DNA of 12,583 nt, from assembly GCA_000432855.1 (NCBI GenBank), contig HF990848.1:1-12583 (forward strand), in the 5' to 3' direction. The notes under the pieces are model-generated. The model worked only from the letters and a program-made list of their open reading frames with translations. It had not been told where the DNA came from and ran no database searches. Shown piece by piece: positions 1 through 6,564 of the stretch. The position numbers and the translations under genes are program-made. The stretch's first letter is position 1. Each line of letters starts with the position of its first letter. Origin of the DNA: Firmicutes bacterium CAG:822 (GTDB taxonomy: Bacteria > Bacillota_I > Bacilli_A > RF39 > UBA660).

Positions 1-82
1 AGACAACTGGGCGGGGAGCATAACGACCAGCAGCAAGATCGTAGTTCACAGTCGCGTCCGAACTACGCACAAAGCCGCCCCA
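1..82 (-). other. Candidate variable repeat (VR) of a diversity-generating retroelement, at the 3' end of the exported protein gene
   Basis: Counted by eye, bases 1-80 are 47/80 G+C (59%), while the next 60 bases of the same gene are about 30%. On the coding strand these 80 bases hold only 9 A against 24 T. Of the 27 codons from Trp285 to Val311 only one ends in A, although A-ending codons dominate the rest of the gene. Most codons end in C or T (ttt, agt, gac, act, aac, gat, gct, ggt, tat, ccc), which is what adenine-directed mutagenesis of AAY codons in a template repeat leaves behind. The step falls at the codons for VWGG near the C-terminus, where DGR targets carry their variable lectin-fold loop. 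The template repeat and reverse transcriptase are not in the window, so this is inference. Acquired DNA or a composition shift without a DGR is the alternative. Confidence 0.5.
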
Positions 83-934
83 AACTAGATTAGAATTGTC
101 ACCAGACTCAAAAGAACAAGCATTTATTGTCCAATAATATAATGAACTTTCTGTTCCTTTATCTAATAAATAATTACTATTACATGCATCCTCGTAAATA
201 GATGAAGTTGTTACTGATGTACATAGTGGGTTTGTACTTGCTCTTAATATATCTGATACATTGGCAAGTCCTACATTTCCTGTCCATTGGTACATCTTTT
301 CTCCCGCTATATTCTTTTCTATACTATCTGCTTCAGCTCCACTTTGGTCTAACATTTCTACTGCTCCTATATTAAATGAATGACTTATCATTTGTCCTTT
401 TGCAGTTGCATTTATATTATTTGTATAATAATCATCGTTTAAATATATTTTTATTGATGAATCTTCGGTTACTGTTCCGCTTTGTGATCCGCTAGGGGAA
501 GAAAATGTTCCGCTTACTGCTGCATATACTCCACATCCATATTGTGGATTATCACAATAACTATTATTTGCTGTACTTCGGTGATTTGCTTTATCGAATG
601 CACGGTTTGCTAAAACAGCATTTCTTATTATTTTATATGTTCCATCTGTTTCTTTGGCTATGATTCTCCATGTTTCTCCATTGAATGTTATATAGTTATC
701 TGGATCTTGTCCTCTATAAACATATCTACCTTCTTCGTAAATATCTTCATATAAACCATCACCTTCTGTAACTACATTATCAGTAATATCCACAGAATTA
801 TCTATAATATTCCCTTTTGCTCTTATACTAAGCGTAGTTTGAAATGCCGCATAACCAACACACAAACACAAAAGCAAACAAAGTGAACTAATAATAATTA
901 TCCTCTTTTGTTTTTTCATTTGTCTTCTTCGCAT
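1..934 (-). CDS. Exported DUF6273/FGE-like surface protein, 3' end cut by the window
   Basis: The frame is open from an ATG at 934 to the window edge (311 codons, no stop). An AAAGGAGA ribosome site lies 7 bases upstream, deciding the start. Residues 1-11 are basic and residues 12-31 are a hydrophobic membrane or signal segment ending in GYAAFQTTLSI, the same exit motif as the TasA-like protein at 4639-5199. The body contains 'FNGETWRI', then 'YLNDDYY' and 'QMISHSFNIGAV', which I recall from the Firmicutes family of exported proteins with a WRI core and a C-terminal 'RPVV' segment (DUF6273-like, possibly a C-type-lectin/formylglycine-enzyme-like fold). Paired cysteines (YCDNPQYGC, LCTS...DAC) suggest disulfides outside the cell. 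Residues 285-311 (WGGF...RPVV) have a base composition unlike the rest of the gene. Function is unknown; display or ligand binding is an inference. The gene is certain, the family probable. Confidence 0.8.
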   Translation of the reverse strand, partial: MRRRQMKKQKRIIIISSLCLLLCLCVGYAAFQTTLSIRAKGNIIDNSVDITDNVVTEGDGLYEDIYEEGRYVYRGQDPDNYITFNGETWRIIAKETDGTYKIIRNAVLANRAFDKANHRSTANNSYCDNPQYGCGVYAAVSGTFSSPSGSQSGTVTEDSSIKIYLNDDYYTNNINATAKGQMISHSFNIGAVEMLDQSGAEADSIEKNIAGEKMYQWTGNVGLANVSDILRASTNPLCTSVTTSSIYEDACNSNYLLDKGTESSLYYWTINACSFESGDNSNLVWGGFVRSSDATVNYDLAAGRYAPRPVV

Positions 935-971
935 AAATATTCTCCTTTACTATTACGTATATTCTATATAA

Positions 972-1000
972 ATTATAACCAATTATTTGTTTTTTATCAA
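972..1000 (-). promoter_or_regulatory. Promoter of the exported protein gene
   Basis: On the minus strand TTGATA (995-1000) and a perfect TATAAT (972-977) are separated by 17 bases. Transcription would start near 965, giving a leader of about 30 bases before the ATG at 934 that includes the AAAGGAGA ribosome site (about 942-949). It reads away from uppP, so the exported protein is probably its own transcription unit rather than the tail of the tex operon. Confidence 0.7.
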
Positions 1001-1036
1001 TAACTACTTTAAAATATGTGTAAAGAAAAAGACTTT

Positions 1037-1867
1037 TTACAAAGCCTGAGTAAATACAAAATAAAGTAAAACGATAATACCTAAAACTATTCTATAATAG
1101 CCAAACACTTTAAAATCATGTTTCTTAATATAACTCATTAAAAACTTAATAATAAACATTGAAGTTATAAAAGCAACTACCATTCCTACAAGTAATATTG
1201 CAAGTTCCATTCCTGAAAAAGCAAATGAGAATTTAACTAATTTTAAAAGTGAAGCTCCAAACATAACAGGAATTGCTAAAAAGAAAGTAAATTCAGCTGC
1301 TACTGTTCTAGATACTCCAAGTAAAAGTGCTCCAACTATTGTCGCACCGGATCTAGAAGTTCCCGGGAATATTGCCGCAATTAACTGAAATATTCCAATA
1401 AGTAGAACTGTATTATAAGAAAGCTCAGCTAAAGAATTTATTTTAGAATTTTTACCTTTATTTTTATTTTCAATAATTATAAAAGCAATACCAAAGACAA
1501 TTAAAGCAATAGCGACACATACATAATTATAAAATAATTTTTCAAATACTTCATCAAATAATAAACCAATTATTGCAGCGGGAATACAAGCAACTAAAAT
1601 CTTCCCCCATAAAGATAATATATTTTTATCTAGGGTTAACTTTTCTTTTTCTTTCTTAACTGGCCAAATTTGTTTCCAAAATAATATTACAACTGCTATA
1701 ATTGCACCAAGCTGTATAACAACTTGAAACATATCGTAAAATTCCTGTGATACATCAAGTTTAACAAGCTCATTAAGTAATATCATATGGCCTGTACTAC
1801 TAATTGGAAGCCATTCAGTAATACCTTCAACTATACCAAAAAATATAGCTTTTATAATTTCTAACAT
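1037..1867 (-). CDS. uppP: Undecaprenyl-diphosphate phosphatase (UppP/BacA)
   Basis: Integral membrane enzyme that removes a phosphate from undecaprenyl diphosphate, regenerating the lipid carrier for peptidoglycan and other wall polymers; overproduction gives bacitracin resistance in this family. The 276 residues match the usual size (~265-280). Both family signatures are present: the (E/Q)xxxE motif, E14 to E18, running into WLPISSTGH (residues 19-27), and PGTSRSG at 168-174 with Arg173. About eight hydrophobic segments are visible. The ATG at 1867 follows AGGAG at 8 bases, and that site overlaps the TAG stop of the lipoprotein gene 11 bases upstream, so it is the last gene of the tex operon. 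A weak hairpin (TGTAAA 1019-1024 with TTTACA 1036-1041) covers the stop codon but has no good U-tract. Assignment is secure. Confidence 0.96.
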   Translation of the reverse strand: MLEIIKAIFFGIVEGITEWLPISSTGHMILLNELVKLDVSQEFYDMFQVVIQLGAIIAVVILFWKQIWPVKKEKEKLTLDKNILSLWGKILVACIPAAIIGLLFDEVFEKLFYNYVCVAIALIVFGIAFIIIENKNKGKNSKINSLAELSYNTVLLIGIFQLIAAIFPGTSRSGATIVGALLLGVSRTVAAEFTFFLAIPVMFGASLLKLVKFSFAFSGMELAILLVGMVVAFITSMFIIKFLMSYIKKHDFKVFGYYRIVLGIIVLLYFVFTQAL

Positions 1868-1878
1868 TTCATCATCTC

Positions 1879-2313
1879 CTAATCACATTCTATATTCTCA
1901 TCTTGCATTTTATTAAAAAATCTCACTGAATTTTTTCTTAACATAAATTCATTCAAAACATCATTATCTAAATTAGGCACATCCAAATAATATTTAAGTT
2001 GCCACTCATCTTCTTCATCTTTAGCTACGGTTATCTTAATATTCTCATTACCCGCATACTTTTCATTAAAACTAGTCGCACTCGTCTTAATTTCTTCTAA
2101 TGTTGCTTTTCCTTCATCATTTAAAGCCTTATAAGTACGTGTAACCACAGCCTTTTTGACAATATCCTCATTGTCATATGTCACATGAACACTCATATTA
2201 TCAGAAATATTTTCTGTATCATTATTCACTTCACAAGTACTTTCAAAATCTTCATTTCGCACAATACAACCAGTTAAACACAATGCAATTAACAAAATTA
2301 AAACTTTTTTCAT
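1879..2313 (-). CDS. Small predicted lipoprotein, YehR/DUF1307-like
   Basis: 144 residues with a textbook lipoprotein signal: MKK, a hydrophobic core and lipobox LTGC, with the lipidated cysteine at residue 16. It should be anchored on the outer face of the cytoplasmic membrane. The mature part is acidic and charged. The pattern 'MSVHVTYDNEDIVKKAVVTR' followed by a helical 'EIKTSATSFNEKY' stretch recalls the YehR/DUF1307 lipoproteins, but I cannot confirm this by eye. The start overlaps the tex stop (ATGA at 2310-2313), with a GGAGAAGG ribosome site inside the end of tex, so the two are translationally coupled. uppP starts 11 bases downstream. No enzymatic motif is visible; a ligand-binding or envelope-sensing role is only a guess. 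Confidence 0.82.
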   Translation of the reverse strand: MKKVLILLIALCLTGCIVRNEDFESTCEVNNDTENISDNMSVHVTYDNEDIVKKAVVTRTYKALNDEGKATLEEIKTSATSFNEKYAGNENIKITVAKDEEDEWQLKYYLDVPNLDNDVLNEFMLRKNSVRFFNKMQDENIECD

Positions 2314-4463
2314 CTAACCTTCTCCGGTTCTAATAAAGATAAAGAAACTTTATTTTTGCTTAAATCAATATCATCGACATAACAGTCAACTATATCGCCT
2401 ACACTCACAACTTCATTAGGATGTTTAATAAAGTTATTTGTAAGTTTAGAAATATGAGCTAAACCATCATTATGTAATCCAATATCGATAAAAGCTCCAA
2501 AAGGTACAACATTACGAACAGTACCCTGTAATTTCATTCCTATTTTTAAATCTTTAATATCTAAAACATCGCTTTTTAAAATAGGTTGTGGCATCTCATC
2601 ACGTGGATCTCTGTTAGGTTTTTTCAAAGAAGCTATCACATCTTCTAATGTATAAATATCAGTATTTAATTTTGAATCATATTCTTTAATATCTATTGAA
2701 TCTAATTTATTTGCTAACTCCGCACTCCCCACTTTCAAAATATCCATACCAATTTCATCTAAAAGTTTTAAGGCTACATCATAACTTTCAGGATGTATTG
2801 CTGTAGCATCTAAAACATTATCTCCACGTACTCTTAAAAATCCAATAGATTGCTCGTAGGCCTTATCGCTTAGAAGTTTAGCCTTTTTAATCTCCTGGCG
2901 CGAATTAATTTTACCATTATCTTCACGGTACTTAATAATTTTCTCAATATTTTTTTTAGTTAACCCAGATACATATTTAAGTAAAGAAAATGAAGCTGTA
3001 TTAACATTAACCCCGACACTATTAACACATTTTTCCACCACAAAATCAAGTGAATTATTTAAATCTTTTAAAGGAACATCATGCTGATAAGAACCAACTC
3101 CCATACCAAAAGGCGGAATTTTAACCAGTTCTGAAAGAGGATCTTGAAGTCTTCTACCAATACTTACCGCACTTCTTTCATTAGGGGATAAATCAGGAAA
3201 TTCATCACTCGCAACTTTTTCTGTTGAATAAATTGAAGCTCCGGCTTCAGATACGATAACATACTTACAATTTAAATTATATTCTTTAATCATTTCACTG
3301 CAAAATTTCTCACTTTCTCTAGAAGCCGTACCATTTCCAATCGAAATAATATTAACGTTATATTTTTTAATTAAATCAGCCACAGTTTTTTTATCTTTTT
3401 CTATATTGCCACCATTCGCAAATGGTTTAATAATTAAAGAATCTAAAAACTTTCCACTTTTATCAATAAACGCCAATTTACATCCATTCGCAAATCCTGG
3501 ATCAAAACCTAAAACTGCATTATCTTTCATCGGTGGTTGCATAAGTAGATTTTCTAAATTAAGGCCAAAATTTTTAATTGCATCTTCGCATGCTTTATCT
3601 GTAAGTTCACTTCTAATTTCTCTTTCAATAGAAGGACCAATCAATCTTTTATAACTATCTTTAATTGCATCTTCTATAACATAGTTAAAAGGAGCCTCTT
3701 TTTTAATAAGTTTATTTTCTAAATAATCATATATTTTAGCTTTATCTATTTCAATACTAACAGATATAACTTTTTCCTTCTCAGCTCTATTAATAGCCAT
3801 AATTCTATAAGGCTTCGCATATTTTACTCGCTCTTCAAAATCATAATACATCTCATAAACCTTATTTTCATCTATAGCGTTTTTCTTAAGTTTAGTTTCC
3901 AAAACACCTTCATTAAAAGTAAATCTTCTAATCCATTTTCTATAAGCTGCATTATCACTTATCCATTCGGCAATAATAAAACTAGCTCCCATAATTGCTT
4001 CTTCAGGTGTCTTAACATTTTCATTTAAAAACTTTTTAGTCAAATCTTCTAAAGAAACATTTTGAACAAAAGACATAATTATTTTCGCTAAAGGCTCTAA
4101 ACCATTTTTAATTGCTTCCGTTGCTTTCGTTTTCTTCTTCTCTTTAAATGGTCTATATAAATCCTCTACCTCAACTAATTTACTAGCTTTCATAATACTT
4201 TCCTTTAATTCATCAGTAAGCAAACCTTTTTCATCGATAAGTCTTATGACATCTTCTTTTCTTTTTAGTAAATTTACTTCGTATTCATAAACTTCATTTA
4301 TTTTTCTAATTTGTTCCTCATCCAAATTACCTGTAACTTCTTTACGGTATCTCGCAATAAATGGAATTGTATTTCCTTCTTCAAGTAACTTCAAAGTTTT
4401 TTCTACTTGAACCTCTTTAACATTTAAATCTTTACTTATATTTTCTATTATTTCTTTATTCAT
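2310..4463 (-). CDS. tex: Tex family S1 RNA-binding protein
   Basis: 717 residues, normal for Tex (~720-780). Tex is a conserved nucleic-acid binding factor linked to transcription and RNA handling; its precise role in Firmicutes is unsettled. Domains in order: the N-terminal helical domain with the family hallmark GNTIPFIARYRKE (about residues 30-42); an RNase H-like YqgF domain starting at GFDPGFANG (about 319-327); helix-hairpin-helix repeats (SVGVNVNTAS...YREDNGKINSRQE, about 480-535); and a C-terminal S1 domain (from LKIGMKLQGTVRNVVPFGAF, about 635, to the end). First gene of a three-gene operon: its TGA overlaps the ATG of the lipoprotein gene. The use of TGA here supports the standard bacterial code. 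The ATG at 4463 has only a weak AGAGA-type ribosome site, but a strong promoter sits just upstream. Confidence 0.96.
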   Translation of the reverse strand: MNKEIIENISKDLNVKEVQVEKTLKLLEEGNTIPFIARYRKEVTGNLDEEQIRKINEVYEYEVNLLKRKEDVIRLIDEKGLLTDELKESIMKASKLVEVEDLYRPFKEKKKTKATEAIKNGLEPLAKIIMSFVQNVSLEDLTKKFLNENVKTPEEAIMGASFIIAEWISDNAAYRKWIRRFTFNEGVLETKLKKNAIDENKVYEMYYDFEERVKYAKPYRIMAINRAEKEKVISVSIEIDKAKIYDYLENKLIKKEAPFNYVIEDAIKDSYKRLIGPSIEREIRSELTDKACEDAIKNFGLNLENLLMQPPMKDNAVLGFDPGFANGCKLAFIDKSGKFLDSLIIKPFANGGNIEKDKKTVADLIKKYNVNIISIGNGTASRESEKFCSEMIKEYNLNCKYVIVSEAGASIYSTEKVASDEFPDLSPNERSAVSIGRRLQDPLSELVKIPPFGMGVGSYQHDVPLKDLNNSLDFVVEKCVNSVGVNVNTASFSLLKYVSGLTKKNIEKIIKYREDNGKINSRQEIKKAKLLSDKAYEQSIGFLRVRGDNVLDATAIHPESYDVALKLLDEIGMDILKVGSAELANKLDSIDIKEYDSKLNTDIYTLEDVIASLKKPNRDPRDEMPQPILKSDVLDIKDLKIGMKLQGTVRNVVPFGAFIDIGLHNDGLAHISKLTNNFIKHPNEVVSVGDIVDCYVDDIDLSKNKVSLSLLEPEKVR

Positions 4464-4486
4464 ATTTATCTCTACTTTCTTTAAAC

Positions 4487-4515
4487 ATTATACATTTTAT
4501 CAAAATTAATGTAAA
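4487..4515 (-). promoter_or_regulatory. Promoter of the tex operon
   Basis: On the minus strand TTTACA (4510-4515) and a perfect TATAAT (4487-4492) are 17 bases apart. The expected transcript start is about 15-20 bases before the tex ATG, a very short leader. It is divergent from the promoter of the TasA-like gene in the same 175-base gap. Confidence 0.7.
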
Positions 4516-4561
4516 TCTAATTAACACTTTTTTATAGAAAAAACAATTACTTTATCTTATA

Positions 4562-4629
4562 TTAACATTTGTGAAAATTATGTGTTAAAATAATATTAAG
4601 GTAAATAATTACCAAATATACGAGGGAGG
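4562..4629 (+). promoter_or_regulatory. Promoter and ribosome site of the TasA-like gene
   Basis: TTAACA (4562-4567), an 18-base spacer and TAAAAT (4586-4591) preceded by TGT give an extended -10 promoter; TTGTGA with TAATAT at 16 bases is an alternative overlapping reading. Just downstream, GGTAA-ATAA-TTACC (4600-4613) forms a small inverted repeat that could be an operator or leader hairpin. AGGGAGG (4623-4629) is a near-perfect ribosome site 9 bases before the ATG at 4639, suggesting high expression. Confidence 0.55.
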
Positions 4630-4638
4630 AAAAAATAA

Positions 4639-5199
4639 ATGAAAAACAAAAATTATTTAATTGGAGCATTAGTTGCTATTCTAATAGTAATGGCTGTCGG
4701 TTATGCCGCATTTTCAACAACATTAAATATTAACGGAAGTGCTAGTATTAATTCAACTTGGAACGTTGCTTTTGATACAACAAAAACAAGTGCTACAAGT
4801 GGTGTCATCAGCAAAACAACGGGATTTAGTGGAGGAACTGCTCCAGACGGAACTGTATCATATGGAAATGGTGGACAAACTGCCACTATTAATGCAACAT
4901 TACGTCAACCAGGAGATAAAGTTACATTTACTTTAACAATTAAAAACACTGGTACTATTGCCGCTAAATTAGGCACACCATCTATAAGTGGAACCAATTG
5001 TACTGAATCAGGTCTAACTTGTACATCATCTAGTGGACATATTAAATTTACTGTTGGTAATCCAGCATCAAGTTCACTTGCTGCATCAACCGGAACTACT
5101 ACTATAACAGTTACTGCTGAATTTCCTAATACAACAGTTTCAAGTAGTACTACTGAAAATGCTTCAATTACTGTAACACTTAATGCAACTCAAGCTTAA
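4639..5199 (+). CDS. TasA/camelysin-like exported protein
   Basis: 186 residues. A short basic start (MKNKN), a hydrophobic helix at about 7-24 and then GYAAFSTTLNINGSASI make an export signal of the TasA/CalY/camelysin type, which a dedicated SipW signal peptidase usually processes. The mature part is rich in Ser, Thr, Gly and Asn, poor in charge and predicted all-beta; 'LTIKNTGTIAAKLG' (99-112) is the typical strand-and-turn of this group. Cys121 and Cys128 could form a disulfide. Related proteins build biofilm fibres or act as surface proteases; here a structural, secreted beta-sandwich protein is the best guess. It is monocistronic, with its own promoter, strong AGGGAGG site and terminator, and is the only plus-strand gene in the window. 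No sipW-like gene lies beside it. The gene is certain, the family likely but not proven. Confidence 0.8.
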   Translation: MKNKNYLIGALVAILIVMAVGYAAFSTTLNINGSASINSTWNVAFDTTKTSATSGVISKTTGFSGGTAPDGTVSYGNGGQTATINATLRQPGDKVTFTLTIKNTGTIAAKLGTPSISGTNCTESGLTCTSSSGHIKFTVGNPASSSLAASTGTTTITVTAEFPNTTVSSSTTENASITVTLNATQA

Positions 5200-5203
5200 A
5201 GTT

Positions 5204-5230
5204 AAAAATGTCCTTAAATTGGACATTTTT
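5204..5230. terminator. Bidirectional intrinsic terminator between the TasA-like gene and dinB
   Basis: A perfect 10-base-pair hairpin, AAAAATGTCC (5204-5213), 7-base loop, GGACATTTTT (5221-5230), ends in a T run on both strands. It lies 4 bases after the stop of the plus-strand TasA-like gene and its last base is the final base of the dinB stop codon, so it can end both converging transcripts. Confidence 0.9.
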
Positions 5231-6444
5231 TATTTGTTTAAATATTTGTTACCAACTTTATTATCTATTAAAGAAGCCTTTTTAATCACTTTAAAACCAT
5301 ATTTTTCCTTTAATTCATCAACTGTTTTTTCTAGTTCATTATTATCTTCTCGAACCTTTAAATCCTCAAATAACGATACTTGATGACTAGAAGTATCTGA
5401 TAACTTATCAAGCCTAACACCAATCAGTCTAATTCCATCAGAGGTGTTCATCTCATCCAAAATATCGCAAGCGGTTTTATAAATTTCCTCCGTTAAGTTA
5501 GTCGCATTAACTAACTTTTTTTGATGACTCATTCGTTTAAAAAATTTATCTTTTAAAGTGACAACAATTACTGAAGCATATTTCTTTTGTTTTCTAAGTC
5601 TAATTGCCACATTTTCTGATAAAGCTAGTAAATAAGGATATAACTCTTCTCTAGAAGAAATATTTCTACTCAAAGTTGTTTCATTGCCAATTCCTTTTGG
5701 AATTGACTCCTCGCTAACTACTATATCTGAACCTTTACCATTCGCCGAATCGATCATATCTTTAGCTTGATTCTTAAAATATCTATATAAAAAACTACTG
5801 TCAATATGCGCTAAATCATAAATCGTATTTATATTTAAATTATGTAATTTAATTGCTGTTTTCTTACCTATACCAAAAAGTTCATCGACTTGTAAAGGCC
5901 ACATTTTCTCTTCAACCTCATTATCAAATAAAGTATGTACCTTATAAGGTTTAGAAAAATCCGAAGCCATCTTCGCACATAATTTATTATTACCAATACC
6001 AATATTAACTGTAAACCCTAAAGAATCAAGTATTTCCTTTTTAAGTCTATAAGCAAATTCCACCTCATCGCCATATAAATGTTTAACCGGTGTATAATCT
6101 AAAAAACATTCATCAATACTCATCTGTTCAATGTCTGGTGAATATTTACCTATTAATCTAAGCATACTATCACTCATTTTTTTATAAAAATTATAATTAG
6201 GTGGATAAACTTTTAAATTAGGACATTTCTTCTTCGCGCTATAAAGAGTTTCAGCTGTAATCACTCCTCTTTTTTTAGCTGGCATCGACTTAGCTAATAC
6301 AATCCCATGCCTTGCCTTTTCATCACCACCAATAACTGCATATGTCTTTCGAATATCTATTTTCATTCCCTGTTTCAAATATAACACAGCCGTCCATGAT
6401 AAAAATGCATTATTAACGTCAATATGCATAATAATTCGCTTCAT
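5230..6444 (-). CDS. dinB: Y-family DNA polymerase (DinB/Pol IV type)
   Basis: Translesion DNA polymerase, 404 residues from the chosen ATG. The opening MKRIIMHIDVNNAFLSW contains the first metal ligand (Asp9). SIDECFLDY (109-117) carries the other catalytic acids, Asp111 and Glu112. 'FGIGKKTAIKLHNLNI' is the helix-hairpin-helix thumb segment, followed by the little-finger domain. Near the C-terminus QVSLF (355-359) matches the beta-clamp binding motif, so the protein should be recruited to the sliding clamp. A longer reading from GTG at 6453 is possible, but that GTG is part of the AGGTGG ribosome site (6450-6455) lying 5 bases before the ATG at 6444, and homologues begin near the ATG. The promoter carries a LexA-like box. 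The stop abuts a bidirectional terminator. Which Y-family subgroup it belongs to is not certain. Confidence 0.93.
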   Translation of the reverse strand: MKRIIMHIDVNNAFLSWTAVLYLKQGMKIDIRKTYAVIGGDEKARHGIVLAKSMPAKKRGVITAETLYSAKKKCPNLKVYPPNYNFYKKMSDSMLRLIGKYSPDIEQMSIDECFLDYTPVKHLYGDEVEFAYRLKKEILDSLGFTVNIGIGNNKLCAKMASDFSKPYKVHTLFDNEVEEKMWPLQVDELFGIGKKTAIKLHNLNINTIYDLAHIDSSFLYRYFKNQAKDMIDSANGKGSDIVVSEESIPKGIGNETTLSRNISSREELYPYLLALSENVAIRLRKQKKYASVIVVTLKDKFFKRMSHQKKLVNATNLTEEIYKTACDILDEMNTSDGIRLIGVRLDKLSDTSSHQVSLFEDLKVREDNNELEKTVDELKEKYGFKVIKKASLIDNKVGNKYLNK

Positions 6445-6449
6445 GCGCA

Positions 6450-6455
6450 CCACCT
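6450..6455 (-). promoter_or_regulatory. Ribosome site deciding the dinB start
   Basis: AGGTGG, 5 bases before ATG 6444. The upstream GTG (6451-6453) lies inside this site, so it is not the likely start. ruvA has the same site and spacing. Confidence 0.7.
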
Positions 6456-6461
6456 ATAATT

Positions 6462-6490
6462 ATTATATCACGAACATTATTTCGTACAAA
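6462..6490 (-). promoter_or_regulatory. dinB promoter
   Basis: On the minus strand TTTGTA (6485-6490), 17 bases, then TATAAT (6462-6467) preceded by TGA, an extended -10. The whole spacer is occupied by the LexA-like box and the TGA, so repressor binding would block RNA polymerase. Confidence 0.7.
6471..6484. promoter_or_regulatory. LexA (SOS) box of dinB
   Basis: CGAACATTATTTCG; read on the minus strand CGAAATAATGTTCG. Compared with the Bacillus LexA consensus CGAAC-N4-GTTCG there is one mismatch in the arms. It fits exactly between the -35 and the extended -10 of dinB, the expected place for a repressor. dinB-type polymerases are classic SOS genes, which supports the call. LexA itself is not in the window. 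Confidence 0.65.
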
Positions 6491-6530
6491 GTATAAATTA
6501 ACACACTATTTACCATATAAAAGTTCATTT

Positions 6531-6564
6531 AAAAACTGTTGATTTTTTTAATCATCAACAGTTT
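6531..6564 (-). terminator. Terminator of the thioester surface protein gene
   Basis: A perfect 11-base-pair hairpin: AAACTGTTGAT (6533-6543) and ATCAACAGTTT (6554-6564) around a 10-base loop. On the minus strand it ends in TTTTT. The stem begins within the TAA stop codon at 6563-6565. Confidence 0.85.

Noticed and set aside
1019..1041. Hairpin at the end of uppP as an intrinsic terminator
   Set aside because: Only six outer pairs with an uneven interior, and no clean T run after it. Not strong enough to list.
2310..2313. Possible Mycoplasma-type code (TGA as Trp)
   Set aside because: TGA ends tex exactly after its S1 domain in an ATGA overlap, and Trp codons elsewhere are TGG, so the standard code fits.
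3406..3654. 82-codon plus-strand open frame inside tex
   Set aside because: Opposite strand of a well-conserved tex domain, with no ribosome site or promoter.
4701..4936. Open frames on both strands inside the TasA-like gene
   Set aside because: Shadows of the repetitive Thr/Ser/Gly-rich coding sequence; the true frame has a promoter, ribosome site and signal peptide.
5183..5383. 66-codon plus-strand open frame across the terminator and the dinB 3' end
   Set aside because: Contains the bidirectional terminator and lies antisense to the dinB C-terminus, with no ribosome site.
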